Shown: positions 11,501-24,739, counted from the stretch's first letter. The stretch: DNA of 64,000 nt from Isoetes taiwanensis (GCA_021234155.1 JAJEKV010000057.1:4187821-4251820); one strand, 5' to 3'. Numbers and translations: made by a program. The notes: generated by a model from the sequence alone, not told the origin.

Positions 11501-11779
11501 TGTTGAGGAAACAAGTGTCAAAGTTATGGGAAAGGCCAAAATAATGTAAAATTTGAACTCAAGGAGGAACCATGACGATATCTCTAGTGCTGCAAGATAA
11601 TTAACTAGGTCATTTTTTAAATCACAACTCTCCATAATGTCGGTATCTATCTTCAATGGAAAGTTTTGCATCCAAAGCTATTTGACTTGTCTTTGGCATG
11701 CCAAATCAACTATATAACTAGCTCAATACCAAATTCAAACCATTTAATATTTAGTTTTAAAGCAATAATGCTAGTATTG

Positions 11780-13780
11780 GGCTTCACTGGAAAGTCTTGC
11801 ATTCAAAGCCCTTGGTTCTTGTTGTTCCAATCAACATAGATTAAATTTGCCATGTGAATAATGGCTTTTACAATACTGGAATAAACTAGTAAGATTGCCT
11901 TTGAATAGTGAAGGTCTATAATATAGAATTACTTTGACTTTGAAGCCTCTAGTTAATATATACCTCTAAGAAAAATAAACTATAGGAAGACACGAAAGAA
12001 AATAAACAAGTCTCTCTAACCATGCCTTCACTTGCTCAATGCTTTAACTGCTCTCCCCATGAATTACAACCATCTGCCGAACATTCCTAAAAGAAGGGCA
12101 AGCTGACAAAAAGAGCGGCGGCTGTTATTTTTTGGTGTAATAACTGAGCAATTACAATCCACCTAAAAGCAATCAACTTTTTTGAGTCACTTGCTCTACC
12201 CTTGACTCTCATATTGCACACAATGGGTATCAAATCTAAAAGCGAACGTGTAGAGGTGGAAGCAGAGTCATCAATTCCTCTCTTTTTAGACACTCTGCTT
12301 GTGCCCTCGCTTTCTTTCACATCCGGCAATTTTCATGAATCAGACACTTTTCCCTTTAGAGATTGAGGCAATTTTGACGACAAAGGCACTTGAAGGTTGG
12401 GAGAAGGCTCTAATTTCTTCATTAAATTCTTCTTTATGTCCTTGCACCTAGCTGTTAGCCATGTGCTATCCATTTTTGTGGGCATTTTATCATCATTGAG
12501 AGCCTTTATGGCGTAGCTCGGTGGTTTCTGTCACTAGCAAGAAAGTATCTGAATGCGCTAAATCCGAGCAGTATATTCCTATTGTTTTTAGTCTAGCAGC
12601 TTCTAAGGATTCATAAGAGAGTAGTGGCCACCTAACAAAATAAATTCTTATTATAGACTTTTACACATCGCCACCTACCATCATTCGTGATAGTAGTTTT
12701 TCAAACCATGAATTTCTATTATATATACCACATATGCATCCTCAAAAAAGAATTGTAAGAGATGGCCAATATCCCTCTAGATGCCCAAGTTGATTGCATA
12801 ACGTCTTTCTTCAAGGGTTAGAGATAAGTGCAATTTGATCACAATATCTAGAAGGTATTGTTGCATTAAATGTAGTTCAGACTATGGATGTTATAAGCTA
12901 TGTTGTGAGTTTCTGTTAAAAGTTTTTTAATATTATTGTATGTTCCTTGATTGTTGATTATTATTTGTAATTGTTACAAATTTACAATTTTTTTTTTTTA
13001 GTTAGAAAAAATTAGCCAAGTAAAAGTTTATAGTAGAAAATTTAAAAGTTTCGCCAAGTCCAACTACATATAAATGTAATAATAATAATAACTTTAGCCA
13101 AATGTATATCATAAAATACTGTAAAATTTTGAAAAATAGACAAACCGTTTTTTATAAAAAAAATATATAGTATGCTTAATTTTTTCCCTGATACGCACCC
13201 TGCCCAGGAAATATTGCATCCCAGGCATCCTGAGTGTGATAGAGGAGGCACCCAGGAATCCTAAACGCAGCAATTTTATTGGTGGATGATAATTTCATAT
13301 TGTATTTCACCCTTCGTTTTGGAAGTGTTGGAGCGTGATAATAACACGTAGATACATTTTTTGTGATAATGTGGATCAACTCTAAAAGAAAACACGTCCG
13401 TAAAGTTTAAAAATTGCTCCTGCAACAAAATTATATATGCATAGAAAAGACCGAATTTGCATGTCCCATTTTTCTTGACGTAAATTTGTGGCTATTTCTT
13501 TGTTTTAGACGTATAAAACATGTATTTTTCCAAAAAAGGGCCACATTCCATACATCTCATACTTTTTTGCTTTTACGTATAAAACTTTGGACCATCTAGT
13601 TATCCAACAAAAAGTAAAAAAGAAATCCATAGGTTTCACATATTTAATGGCTATACATTTGTGTTGAGCAATGACATATTGGATTTATTAAACATATAGC
13701 TGTACAAGTTACCCACCAAGTAAAGACAAGTCGAGTGGCAATAGAATGTTTAACTGTATATACGATGCTTCATAAAATTA
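11780..13780. other. Mostly no recognisable gene
   Basis: On the minus strand from about 12480 to 12085 one frame is open except for a single TGA. It encodes Lys/Ser-rich sequence (LMKKLEPSPNLQVPLSSKL, SKKRGIDDSASTSTRSLLDL) that could be a decayed exon; I do not recognise it. The rest is AT-rich with no coherent coding sense. Confidence 0.35.
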
Positions 13781-13844
13781 CCACTACAACAGAATGCTAG
13801 TTCTGCATCAGAAAATTCGTCAGAAAATTTCTCTTGGGTTTGCC

Positions 13845-14165
13845 TGTATTTTTCTGACGAATTACCTGACGTATATTCTGACTAATACTACGACGAATAT
13901 TTCTGACGAATTACATGACCATTAATCTGACGAAATTTTCTCTGACGATAATTCTGACGCAAATTCTGATGAAAGATTTGACGAAAATGGTGCTGAATAT
14001 TTTGATGCAAATTCTGACGTACAATCTGACGTTTACGACTGACGAAAATCCTGACGAATATGTTGACGAAATCTATGACGTTAAATTCTGACGCAATATT
14101 TGACGAAAATTTTGACAATAATGTTGACGAAACTTCTGACGCTATATTCGTCACATTATTCATCA
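13845..14165 (+). repeat. Left subterminal TGACG array
   Basis: By eye about 17 TGACG motifs, mostly in the form (C/T)TGACGAA, occur within 320 bases at irregular 10-25 base spacing. Subterminal repeats of CACTA elements are binding sites for the element's own TNPA-type protein. TGACG is also the core bound by plant TGA-class bZIP factors; whether either binds here is unknown. Confidence 0.85.
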
Positions 14166-14758
14166 TAGTATACGTCAAATTTGTGATTGACATCAACCTA
14201 CCCAATTATCTAAGTTCCATGACCTTATAAACCAAGGTAGCCAGACATGGAACTTATATCTTGTGTTCATCGTATAATCTTGCATTCATTTGAAAAATGT
14301 ATTGAATTCTATTCTTTAGGTTTATTTTAAGTTTTTTCACTTAAATATACTTTATCTTGCCTAGAACATTGTAATCTAAGATAGAATCTAATTGCAATAT
14401 AAAATGATATTTTAAAAATTATGGAAGGTATTTGCTCAAAGTGGTCAAGATATATCACATCAATAGTAATCTTAAGTTACTAAGAAATGGTAAGAATATG
14501 GAATATTTTGATACCATCTGCAACTAAAGTAGGGTAGGGCCTTAATGACCACAAACTTATCCAATTTGTTGATGAAAGAGTTCAAGTTTTTAAATCCATA
14601 TGAGATTCATCAAAGCAAAACCATTATACATAGAAAATACAACAATATTCTTCAAAAGATCAACTTGCAAAAATGAGTTATACACATATGTGTTTGAATT
14701 TAGCATAAGATAAAATATTATTCTAAGCTGTGTATTCTTCAAAACTGCCCATCAATTT

Positions 14759-14820
14759 CAGCCTTTGTTAATTTGTTGTACTATGCAGCCTTTGTTAATT
14801 TGTTGTACTATGCAGCCTTT
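14759..14820 (+). repeat. 27-bp tandem repeat
   Basis: Two full copies of a unit beginning CAGCCTTTGTTAATTTGTTG, plus a partial third, lie inside the CACTA element upstream of its first exon. Confidence 0.8.
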
Positions 14821-14879
14821 TAATTTCCAGATTTTATAGCTAATATGAAACTTTTTTGGATGGAGGACTATTTACAGCG

Positions 14880-17800
14880 TGAAATCCATTAATGCACCTA
14901 ATAATGATGACGAGGATGAATGCGACAATGCAAATGAGGAGATGGAGGATGAGGAAATGAGCAATGAGGACGAGGATGAGGAGGACGAGGATGTAATATT
15001 TACAAGGCTCTCTAAGAAACGCGAGGTTGTATATATTTATAATATCTAATTATATTTTTGTTTCTCATTTTATTTGGTCAGTTTATAATTCTTACCTTAT
15101 TTATGCCATAGCAGGTCACTATTTCTCAGGAAGGTCATGTACACTTGGACTCGAGTGGTATAAAGTGGGTTACAGCATTAGGAAATATGGTAAATCACTA
15201 TTGTACAGATATTGACTTAGATTGGAGAAACATCCCGAACTCCATTAAGAAGAAAATTATAGACCGCATGCACTGTGAATGGGGTAAAGGGTTACTGGTG
15301 TCTGAACTCTTATATAGGGCGGGTCGGCTGTATAATCACTATAAATAAGCATTGTATTTTCACAAGTTATTCTTGTTTAAGTGAATGATCTTGTTTAAGT
15401 TTATTGGCATGCCTCTCCATGATATGGTCATTATTATTGTCATATAGAGGTTCGTTGTATAGAAAGAAGGACGATTATTCCCCTGCCAACATTGAACCTG
15501 AAGTTTGGGAAAGATTTCTTGTGAAGAAAAGGGGCGATCATGGCCAGCAAAAGCGAGCAGCTGGTGCAAGAGGCGGGAAACAACAATACGGTCGACGTGG
15601 CTTTGATGGCATATATGCAGATTATGTAAGAACCTAAATTGTGCCTTTAATGCTTAGTTTTTCATTCAACTAACTACTTGTGCATCTTTTGTAGTTTCGG
15701 GACTGGGGCTATTATCCGTCTGCAGTTACTTTCAAAAAAATCATAAGCAAAGGATCATATAAGGTTTATCGAAATGATTTGATTGCTGAAGGGAAAGTGC
15801 CTGGGAATGTAAGTTTGGATGCATGCCCTCATTATCGCAGCATGTTAAATTTATAGAACCAATTTATAGGATCAAATTATCTATCTATTAATCTAACATA
15901 TGGCTGAATTTTTGTAGTTTAAGGCATTAGATCATGTCGGCAAAAGAAGGATGAAGAGGAATGCTGAGCGAAAAAAGAAAAAGAAGGCAGCTCCTTGCAT
16001 TCTCAATTCAATTCAACTCGGTACTTTCATTCTTTATGATCTTTAGTACTTTCATTCTTTATTGGATAAATGCCATGGACACCTAGATCTTCATGCCGAG
16101 AACATACTCTTTTGAAGATGTGTTCTATAGGTTAGAAAATAAATATTTGACTTTTACATGTCTGCTTGCATACCATATTAAAGTAGACTTGGCATTTTGT
16201 TTTACTTGGCATTTTCATTGTTCCTAGGAGAAAACAAAGGTGTCTGAAGATGTTCTAGAAAAACAGCTTGAAGAAGAGTTAGGAAATGGGCTCCAGGTTG
16301 AGGATGCTGATTTTCATGCCAGAGAGGAGAGAGATGAGTTTGACAATGGTGGTGAAGCAGGCGAGAAGGAAGGTGAGCTTCAAAATGAAGGAAGTGGGCT
16401 CCATTTTGGATATAAACTTCATGATGGAGTGGAGAATGAAGGTGAGCTCTGTACCTATTTTGCTTGCGAATTTGTAGTCTCTTTTTTGTTGAGATTTCAT
16501 TATTTATGTGACGAGGCCCAAAAACAATGAAATTAAACTCTGGACAGTGAAATTAAACTCTGGATAATGAAATTAAACTCTGGCCACATGTATAACCTGA
16601 ACTTATACTGGCCTTGAACCATACTTTCCTTGTCCTATTAGACTGATTCAAAGCAGCAGAATGGGTGTTGGTAATAATCCAGCCAAGTTAGCAGGTAAGA
16701 GTATAGTCTTGTCTGCTCTATATTTGTAGCAGCTGCGCCATAGAGTTACATCAGTATAGAATGTCATATCACCTTGGGTATCATCATATTGCCCCTCCTG
16801 TTTCATGCAACCTTTTGCAGAACTCACCAGCCTTGAATGTTCACATAACTCATAGACCATGTCGAATTTGAGCATCAACTATAACTAGTATCTGATTTGC
16901 AGAAAGCACACACTTATAACTGACCTTCACCCAAAATAACCCACGGTATTTAATTCCTTTGAAAAATACAATCATAACTACAAGACTCCACAAGGTGGTC
17001 CTAGCCAGATTTAGTATTCATACGAGCCCTTTCTCATATTGATCCTGGCAGCTTGCTTGCTGGCCAGTTTACAAGGCATGCATGGCATTATTTTTCCAGA
17101 AAAGACCATTGATATTTATCAGCCTAAATGAGACCAATGAAAGTTTATGAACACATAGGAGATAAATGGAAAAGCATGGAGATTTGCTCATTTATACTAG
17201 ATTTGTTGCTCAGGAACAACAGATACATGCTTATTTTACTTGTTATTCTAAGGGAAATGCTAAGTTCAGAATTAATAAGGGATTTATTTACCCATGTTGC
17301 TTAGACTACTGCATGCATTAAATGGGGATACGAGATTAAAACACATTGTCAGCATAAGCTTAATAGAGTGACATAACTAAGGAAACAAATCCAGACTATT
17401 ATGGGTGGCCCCCTGCCCAATATCTTGCAACCAGCATGAAAATAGAGGGATCTATTACGTTGAATGCCTTCAGCTTTAAGAATCTAGGTCAGGAATCTAA
17501 GAACAAATGCCTAAAGTGCATAGCAAAGAAATCAGATTTATAAAACATGCAAACTATAAAGTATGCATGGCACTATTATTTTATAAAGAGAACCCTTTAA
17601 ATATTTATCTGCCTAACAGAACTCAGTGTGTATTTATGAACATATGAGAGATAATGGAAAAAAATGTGGAGTCTACCGCCAAAGGCTTAATGATTATTTT
17701 ATGCCTGTGCAGATATGATCCGCCCGGGTAGAGAGATCTATTGTATCATATCCTGCTTGATTATGCGGACTTATGGCTAATACAACTATAATTCTGCTGC

Positions 17801-18533
17801 TCTACTTAATTATATTAAATTTGATGTTCAAAAAACAAGGATACATGCTTACTGTATTTGTGATTTTAAAGGAGAAGCAAAGTTCAGAATAAATAAGAGA
17901 TACTATTTTCTCATGCTACTGAGACCAATGCATGCATTAAATGGGGATATGAAATTAATAAATGGATGGACTATTATCTGCATAGACATATCTAAAGCGT
18001 CAGATCCAGAATATTATGGATAGCATCCTGCCCAGCATTATGCAGCTAGCTTAAAATTAGAGGGATCTAACATAATAAATGCTTTAAGCTTTAAATACCT
18101 AGGTCAGGATTCTAAGAATAATACACAGCCGTGCATAGCAGAAACATCGGAGTTATGAGCCTTGCAAATTACTGTTGCAGCCTGCAGTAGATTAGATCTA
18201 GCAAGATGGAGCATATTGGTGAAAGGTTTTTATGCAATCAAGTGCTAAAATTGAAAACTTCTTTTGATAGGCGAAGAGGAGGAACATGAGGAATTCAATG
18301 CGGATTTAGATGGAATCAACGATATGACTCCCAATTGGGCACAAGAAATGATGGTGGAAGAAGAACTAAACATTGCCTCAAAAAAGAAGACAGGAGAAGA
18401 GATAGACATTGCAGAGAAAAAGAAAAAGAAAAAGAAAAAGATTAAGAAGAACGTCATCGGCAGGAGTCTGAGTCCCGACTTTGTTATGGCTAAGAATATT
18501 GCTAAATACAAGTCACTTCAGCGAAGGAGCTAG
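14880..18533 (+). CDS. CACTA-internal gene, TNPA/plant transposase-like, multi-exon
   Basis: Probable exons are ~14880-15025 (very acidic, DEDEEDED), ~15116-15345, 15448-15625 (donor GTAAGA), 15695-15808 (donor GTAAGT), 15918-16020, 16228-16441 and 18271-18533. The middle exons read WRNIP..IKKKIIDRM, LYRKKDDYSP..IEPEVWERFL, AAGARGGKQQYGRRGF and RDWGYYPSAV, the pattern of plant En/Spm-type transposases (Transposase_24-like). The C-terminal exons are acidic and then Lys-rich, suggesting a DNA-binding accessory protein acting on the subterminal repeats. The second exon's 3' border and the phase between 16020 and 16228 do not join cleanly, so it may be broken. No transcript evidence. Confidence 0.55.
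16529..16578 (+). repeat. Short tandem repeat, three ~20-bp units
   Basis: Three units of GAAATTAAACTCTGGA plus a spacer lie in the last intron of the CACTA gene. Confidence 0.8.
17072..18130 (+). repeat. Diverged tandem duplication in the CACTA intron
   Basis: The segment 17072-17530 (GGCATGCATGGCATTATT ... CTAGGTCAGGAATCTAAGAA) recurs at 17558-18130 with about 140 extra bases in the middle of the second copy. It lies within the ~1.8-kb intron 16442-18270. No coding sense. Confidence 0.7.
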
Positions 18534-19379
18534 CTTGCCAACAGTGGTAATCCTACATCTCTAAAACTTTCTTATCGAAGTGTTTCTATATATTATATCT
18601 CAATGAACATATGATATGATCATCTACTACATCCTTTTTGGATAAGCTATCAATTTTAGATGCTGCTGTAACAACTATAGTTGGTTGCAAAACTACTTCA
18701 CATGCTAGTTAGAACTTAAAAGCCTTCAATTTTTTGAAAAAACAATTTGAAAGGCTTTCTATTGTTCCTATCTGCTTAGTAATACATGTGCACTACGCCT
18801 TTGCTATTGTAAATTTCACCAAAGGTATTTTTTGAGAAATATGATTGTAGATGCATTACAAAGATGCATCTCGTTTAAATCTTGCATTTACTTTGAACTT
18901 TGAATGAGATTGTTCTACCTTCATGTTCATATAACAGCTTTTTGCTGACCTTGTTCTTGCATAAATAATTCACCTTGAATTGTTGTTTCTAGTTTGAATA
19001 GGATTACATGGTAGTGGTCATTGTTATCATGATGTTTATATTGAATGAACTTTTCTTTTGCTGCAGCTTATAAGAAAGATATCTTAACTAAGAGCTAATG
19101 CCAAGTTCACAATACATTTTTGGTTGTACAACTATCGTTGACCGAAATCTGATGTACAGTTCAACAATGCTTTATGAAAAATGATCATTTTTATTAAAGC
19201 AAAATGCCTTTTCCATTTTATCTAAGGTTATCCACATAATGTAAGCTCTGAGTTTTGTTCAACAGATATGGATAGTACAACAAAATGTATGATGAGTTCG
19301 TTCATAAGCACCTCAACTCAACTCAAACTAAAAAGAGAATACTGCTTCAATAGCTATTGATAAAATGTTTTAGCATCCA

Positions 19380-19830
19380 CTTCTGACGCATAAAATGATG
19401 AAGATAAGGAGGAATATAATCAATTCTGACGTTAAATGTGATGGTAAATACAATGAAAAAACTGACGAATATATTGATGAAGACATGACGCACAAAATGA
19501 TGTAAAGTCTGACGCAAAATGTGATGAAAACTATGATGAAACATGTGATGAAAACGGTGACGAAAATATTGATGGAACATCTGACGCATAAAATGATGAA
19601 ATACCTGATGAACGTTTTGACGAACATTCTGACGATTACGATTGATGTAAAAACTGACGAAAAGTCTGACGATATTCTGACGCATAAACTGATGAAATTC
19701 TGACGCATAATTTGACGATAATTTTGACGTAATATTCATCAGAACATATGCGTCAGAATATGCATCAGAACTAGAGTCTGGAAAATTATCTACTTCTGAC
19801 GAATTCTGTGACGAAATTTTTGACGAAAAA
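19380..19830 (-). repeat. Right subterminal TGACG array
   Basis: By eye about 18 TGACG motifs occur here, mixed with TGATG variants. The outermost part mirrors the left end, where CGTCAG runs inward. The array gives long but meaningless open frames on both strands. Confidence 0.85.
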
Positions 19831-19964
19831 CTAGCTTTCTCTTGTAGTATACCTAAACATGGACATATACGCTAATTGCATGTGACACATAATAGCAGTT
19901 TTTATATGCAAACGGCCATATACTTTAAGATTTCCATGTTCTAATTGATGGTTTTGCCTATATA

Positions 19965-21394
19965 ATGTCAAACTTTTTTGAGATTGCAAGACTCATTGAT
20001 CATGATCTGCCCCATACAATTGTTGTCCAAAGCGGTACCATGTTCTTTCCTTTCAAACTGCAATTACTCAATGGTCTTGAGCTGGCTCTTATGTTCCTTG
20101 AGGCACCTGCTTTTATCCAGTACTGCAGACCGCTTGCATCTCATCACTTGTCTTCTGCCTCTGTTGCTCCTCGTCCTGTTATTGTGGGCCCAGCGCCCAT
20201 GGATGTTTCTCATCCATTTGTTAACTAGTCCACTGCTGATCCAGTTGCAAATTCTTTATTACCTGACCCCGATCAGCATATGCAGATGTTAGAAAAATTT
20301 CAAAGGATAGGAGCTGCTCATAGTCAGTACATGGATATTGATCGATGAGGTGTCCACCCTCTGCCTAAGCATCCATTTGCGTTTTGCCAACCTCGAAAGA
20401 TAGCAACATGTCTTAATTCTGCAGTGTCCTAGTATCACTGACAATATGATTCGCGAGTCACTTCTCTGCCTATTAGCCCCCATCATGGTCATTTCTCGCC
20501 ATTCCCGTGGCTAATATAGTTGAGGAGGTTGAAGAGGCTGCTGCTCTGCGTCAAGTTGAGAATACTGTCATTGTCACTCTAGGGCACCAGTGAGCTCCCT
20601 GTTCCAACCTTTTCATAACATCATTGCAGTTAGTCTCATGGAATGTCCAGGGAGTTTTCTTTCCCCCCCAGGAGGAGTTGAATATATTTCTAAATTGAAT
20701 GTCCAGTTTGTACATCTGCAAGAACACAAATGCCGCAAGGGGATGTGTCAAATCTTGCGGATAGGATCGGCCGATGTTTCAATGCGTTGATTGCAATAGT
20801 TAATTCAGCTAGTACAGGAGTTGTCATAGCTTGGCAACCTTCATTGCTGATCACTTCTACTGAGGTGGATCGCTTTGGCCGATGGGCATTTCTCGTGTGG
20901 CAGGACCATGGAGCCCATTATGAGCTTGCGAACATGCTCATAATAGGCCTCATTAGAGAGCTTCATTACGGGCATCTTTACGGTCCAAGATGCTTAGTAA
21001 GACGGGGAGATTTTATGGATTCTCGTCGAAGTCTTCAACACGATCGAAATGGAAGAGTATCGACTAGGAGCCACCTGAGTGTTGTGTCTAGATTTGCGCG
21101 TCAGCAATGGTATTGTCTTCTCCATGACTGCAATCTATCAGAGTTAGACGGTGAAGGTGCTTTCACTTGGTGCAATGGTCAATGGGGCTCGTGCAAGCTC
21201 TCAGTTGGATAGGGCTTAATGGAATGCGAATGTAGTCTTGGCTTTTCCAGGTTCTTTTCCTTGCAGTGCCATCTGAGGCGAATGTGTTTCGCTTAAATGT
21301 AAAATTCTTGAAGGACGCAACCTTTCAAGAAGTTTGTAGGGGCATTTGGACAACTGCGTTTAGTCGACGTCGAGGGATGGCTGACATAGTGAAT
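19965..21394 (+). pseudogene. LINE endonuclease remnant
   Basis: At 20632 a frame reads VSWNVQGVFF, and about 90 bases on comes FVHLQEHK. These are the first two motifs of the apurinic-like endonuclease of plant LINEs, with the catalytic Glu in QEHK. Further on, FTWCNGQWGSC and, after a frameshift, QLDRA.WNA and FPGSFPCSA match the usual ends of that domain. The sequence 19965-20530 upstream is broken and may be ORF1 debris. No RT follows, because the block ends where the TRIM begins at 21395. Many stops and frameshifts: not functional. Confidence 0.75.
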
Positions 21395-21827
21395 TGTAAT
21401 GGACCGTGGGAGACCGTTCGAGTAGATCTGAGTGTCACATTCTCAAGTTACCAGCATAAATAGGTAGAAGCGACTACTCATAAACGTCTAGACAGTTTTG
21501 CCCAGTTGGTTAAGGACATGTCGTTTAGGAATGTTACATTTGGTATTTCGAGTCTCCATGGGGGCAAGTATGACCCGGAATACCATTGGACGGTAGGTCA
21601 TGACTTGGTCTTGGACACCATGGGATAGTGTGGTCTATGGTTTGTGATGCTCGAGGATGAGCATGGTTCTAGTGGAAGAGATTGTAACGGACCCGTGGAA
21701 GATCGCTCAAGTAGATCTGGGTGTCGCATTCTCGAGACACCGGCATAAATGGGTAGAAGCGACTACTCATAAACGTCTAGACGGTTTTGCCCAGTTGGTT
21801 AAGGGCATGTCGGTTAGGAACGTTACA
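21395..21827 (+). mobile_element. TRIM-type miniature LTR element
   Basis: Two direct repeats, 21395-21538 and 21683-21827 (about 145 bases each), begin TGTAA and end GTTACA, giving TG...CA termini with an inverted TGTAAC/GTTACA. The internal part is only ~144 bases. It starts TTTGGTAT then lacks the rest of the primer site that the related copy at 56675 keeps, and ends in the purine-rich TGGAAGAGAT before the second repeat. It is non-coding and depends on other elements. No clear 5-bp target duplication at these boundaries. Confidence 0.8.
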
Positions 21828-22059
21828 TTTACTTTCAGATCTTTTAGATTTCTTAATCTTGATTACAGATTATTCTTTATTACGTGTTATTCAAAGCGAT
21901 TCATCTTCTTACATATTTTTGTCCTTTGTGTTTTACCCAAATCTCTTGCAGCTTCGCCTGTATTTTCTCAGCAAAGGGTCCTTGCTATATCCAAGCCCCT
22001 TGATACTTCCATTTTTTCCTTTGGACTCCTTGTATATTCATTTACACTTAAATATTAAT

Positions 22060-23790
22060 GTGTTAACATGACAATGAAAAAAAAAAACACAAATAAGACA
22101 AGAGCAGATATAACCAACAAAAAGCAAGCTGTTCCAAATCTAGTATCATCGGAGAAGATTATCAGGGCATCGATTGTTCATATTCACAACCAAATCGACC
22201 TCAAATCCAGCCCAAATTCGGCATATTCCCCACAAGATTCATCCTTCTTCTCTTCCTTCTAAGTATCTCAACATAGCTCAAAAGCTCACACACGAATACT
22301 ACTACGTCATAGGGAACTTAACCTTTGATCCTCTTTTCAATGCAATCCAATAGCATGCTGAAATCTAATCATAGCCTATGAATCGTAAATAGAACGATGA
22401 AAAACGGCCTTGCATGTTCAGTGTCTTCAATCCAATCCTTCTCTACAAAAACTTGCTCCCCAAAAAGCTCTCTCTCCTATGCAAAAGTTTGCTCTTAAAA
22501 AGCCTCAAAGTTTCCAAAAAGCTTTTCCAAGTATCCTCTTTAATTAGCACAACCTTCAAAAATCTATTTTTAATAAAAGGCAAAACCCTTGCTTATATGA
22601 GGCCTATATTGTATACATGTCAAGCATGATACATAAGTAAATAATAAATAAGTATGTTGGTCCATCAAGTGCCCAGGGCCACTACAGTCTCCTCTTCTAA
22701 AATTTTACCCATGTCCTCATGGGTCGTTATAGTTTCAAATCCAACATAGATCATCTCAAAACTTCATTGTATGGCAACTTAGTCTGCCAATCATCTTATT
22801 GAACATGCCATAAGAAAAACTTTACCTTCAACATCGTCAAAAATTTGCTTCCCTTATCACCCTCATGCTAACCTCAAAGCTTTTAGATGTTGTTCTTCCT
22901 CCTGAGGATAACATCTCCAATTGTCTCTGTAATCTGTAAATCAATGTCAACAGCCAAAGATCCAACATGCTTTGATACCAACAAATGCTTCAGGCTCATG
23001 TTTCAGGAATATTTTCTTGTGCTTACACAACTAGTTGAGATATGTACATCTTATAATGTTTACTTTTGATTAATAAACTTTTTTTCCGTCCTACAAAAAA
23101 ATGAATTAGCCATAACACACCAAAGGCTCATTGAATTCTTGTCTTGTATAGAAGATCAATATATAGACATGCCCATTGACTGATTGCCTTATATAGAAGG
23201 CCCATATACACATGTGCCCTACTTATGCGCGGCAATGTCATCAAATATTTACTAGTAAGTTCTTTCCAGAACTCATCCAACCAATATTCCTCTACCATTA
23301 TCTTTCTATAATGGTGGAGCAGTTTAATTGCAAACTAATGTTATGATCGATTAAATTATTGAAATTAAAACGCCATTAAATAACAGTAGAAGATCAAATG
23401 CAAACTTGTTAACTAGTGTATTCTATGATCTTTTGGTAACCAAATAGATATTTAAGTACTAGCATTTTATTCACAAAGATGCAACTAAATAATACACTTC
23501 TAAATATTAGATTCTTACATCAATACTAAAATTGGCCTTCCAATCATAACTCTACTAAAATTGGCCTTCTATAAATCATAACTATTTTTATTATCCAATA
23601 GAACACACGCATAATTAATCTAGTGCCATGGAAATGATAGACTTGGCTCTGGTACCACTGTATATGAACAGATGTCCCTGGAGAGGTGGCCGCTACTTCA
23701 AGAAACTTCATTAACCCCCTTATGGCATGAGCAGGTGTTTTTCAACTTCTTTGATTTTGGATATAAATCCAGTTCTGTGCATTATTAGGT
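22060..23790. other. No recognisable gene
   Basis: The only structured signal is a TGGTATCAAAGCA-like string on the minus strand at about 22969-22981 and a GGTACCAGAGC-like one at 23646-23657, both close to tRNA-iMet primer sites. No paired LTRs could be matched, so these are left as weak hints. Confidence 0.35.
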
Positions 23791-23793
23791 GTT

Positions 23794-24072
23794 TCACCTT
23801 CCTGCCAAGCGTGTCAGTGTACAAAACGGGGATCCAAACAGGAGTCCGCTTATGCGAATATGAGGAAGAGGAGATGGAAGTACTGGAGCAGTAGTAGTAG
23901 GCTCTGAGGATTTTGTTGAGGAGGTTTCTGTGCTGCTCTTTGCACTATAATGCAAAGCTCCAAGGACTATGAATGCCCCAATGGATATTGTAATCCAAAT
24001 GCCAGTGCTAATACTTTTGGTCTGGAGGGTCTTCATATGGAATGGCCTTTTGTACCTACAATCGTTCATCAT
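23794..24072 (-). CDS. Short frame with one membrane segment, unknown
   Basis: A 92-codon frame has one hydrophobic stretch (ISTGIWITISIGAFIVLGAL) followed by a Ser/Thr/Pro-rich tail. I do not recognise it, and splice signals and homologues are not evident. It could be an exon of a small membrane protein or simply chance. Confidence 0.2.
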   Translation of the reverse strand: MMNDCRYKRPFHMKTLQTKSISTGIWITISIGAFIVLGALHYSAKSSTETSSTKSSEPTTTAPVLPSPLPHIRISGLLFGSPFCTLTRLAGR

Positions 24073-24739
24073 GCTCTTGAAGAAATGGTCACATCAATAT
24101 TCCTTATTAATGCTACCCCTGCTATGGGATTATCTATTTCTGAAGCCCTTCATCAATGAGACATAATGTCCAACTCTTGTATAAGCATACCCATGGCCTC
24201 ACACATGGCACGACGACGTTGCCAGAGTTGAAAAATTTTCTTCACCAAAGACTACACCTATATAGAAATCTCAAATATTCTTTGGTGGGAAGAAGTGTTA
24301 GTCATGTGCCCAAAGATACAGGAATATTCCTACTATACAAAATCAAGTCCCGTGGTAAGAACCTCGACAAGAACACGTCGAAGAAGAGACAAAGGGTCCC
24401 AACGGCGTGAGGTCCTGACAGCCTTGGAGCATGACGACGACAAAAATCATGGTCTTCATGAGCTGTCAGCTATCAGTTAAAGACTTAAAGTGATTCCTCA
24501 GATAGTAGCAGAGATCTTAGAGCAAGTAGCCGGGCTAATGGCGTCAAAGCTATATATATCCACCATGATTAACAGAAGGACTGCACCACAGAAAAAGAAG
24601 GCACTTGTGCTTGATAACTATGATTGTTGGATTTTTATTTTTTTCCCCCCACAATGTTACTTTAGGAAGAGCAACTTGATGCTCTCAACACTAAACCAAT
24701 AGTGGTAGATTAAATCTGTTAAACTGTGCTCCAGTACCC

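Larger units (their letters stand above)
13782..19849 (+). mobile_element. CACTA (En/Spm-type) DNA transposon
   Basis: The left end is CACTACAACAGAATGCTAGT and the right end, read inward on the minus strand, is TACTACAAGAGAAAGCTAGT, so the ends form CACTA-type terminal inverted repeats with the last base of the right end mutated. The element is flanked by the 3-bp direct repeat TAC (13779-13781 and 19850-19852), the TSD length of CACTA elements. Both subterminal regions hold dense TGACG-containing repeats. One spliced gene lies inside. I see no second gene resembling the large TNPD-type DDE transposase, so the copy is probably non-autonomous. Confidence 0.88.

Noticed and set aside
13888-14205. 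105-codon minus-strand frame in the left CACTA array
   Set aside because: Same cause: a by-product of the subterminal repeats.
19347-19739. Long open frames on both strands over the right CACTA end
   Set aside because: They arise from the TGACGAA/TGATGAA repeats; the products are repetitive and the frames end with the array.
22966-22981. TGGTATCAAAGCA-like primer site on the minus strand
   Set aside because: One base off the iMet site, and no matching LTRs could be found on the two sides.
23646-23657. Second primer-like string (GCTCTGGTACCA)
   Set aside because: Mismatch to the canonical site and no paired LTR.
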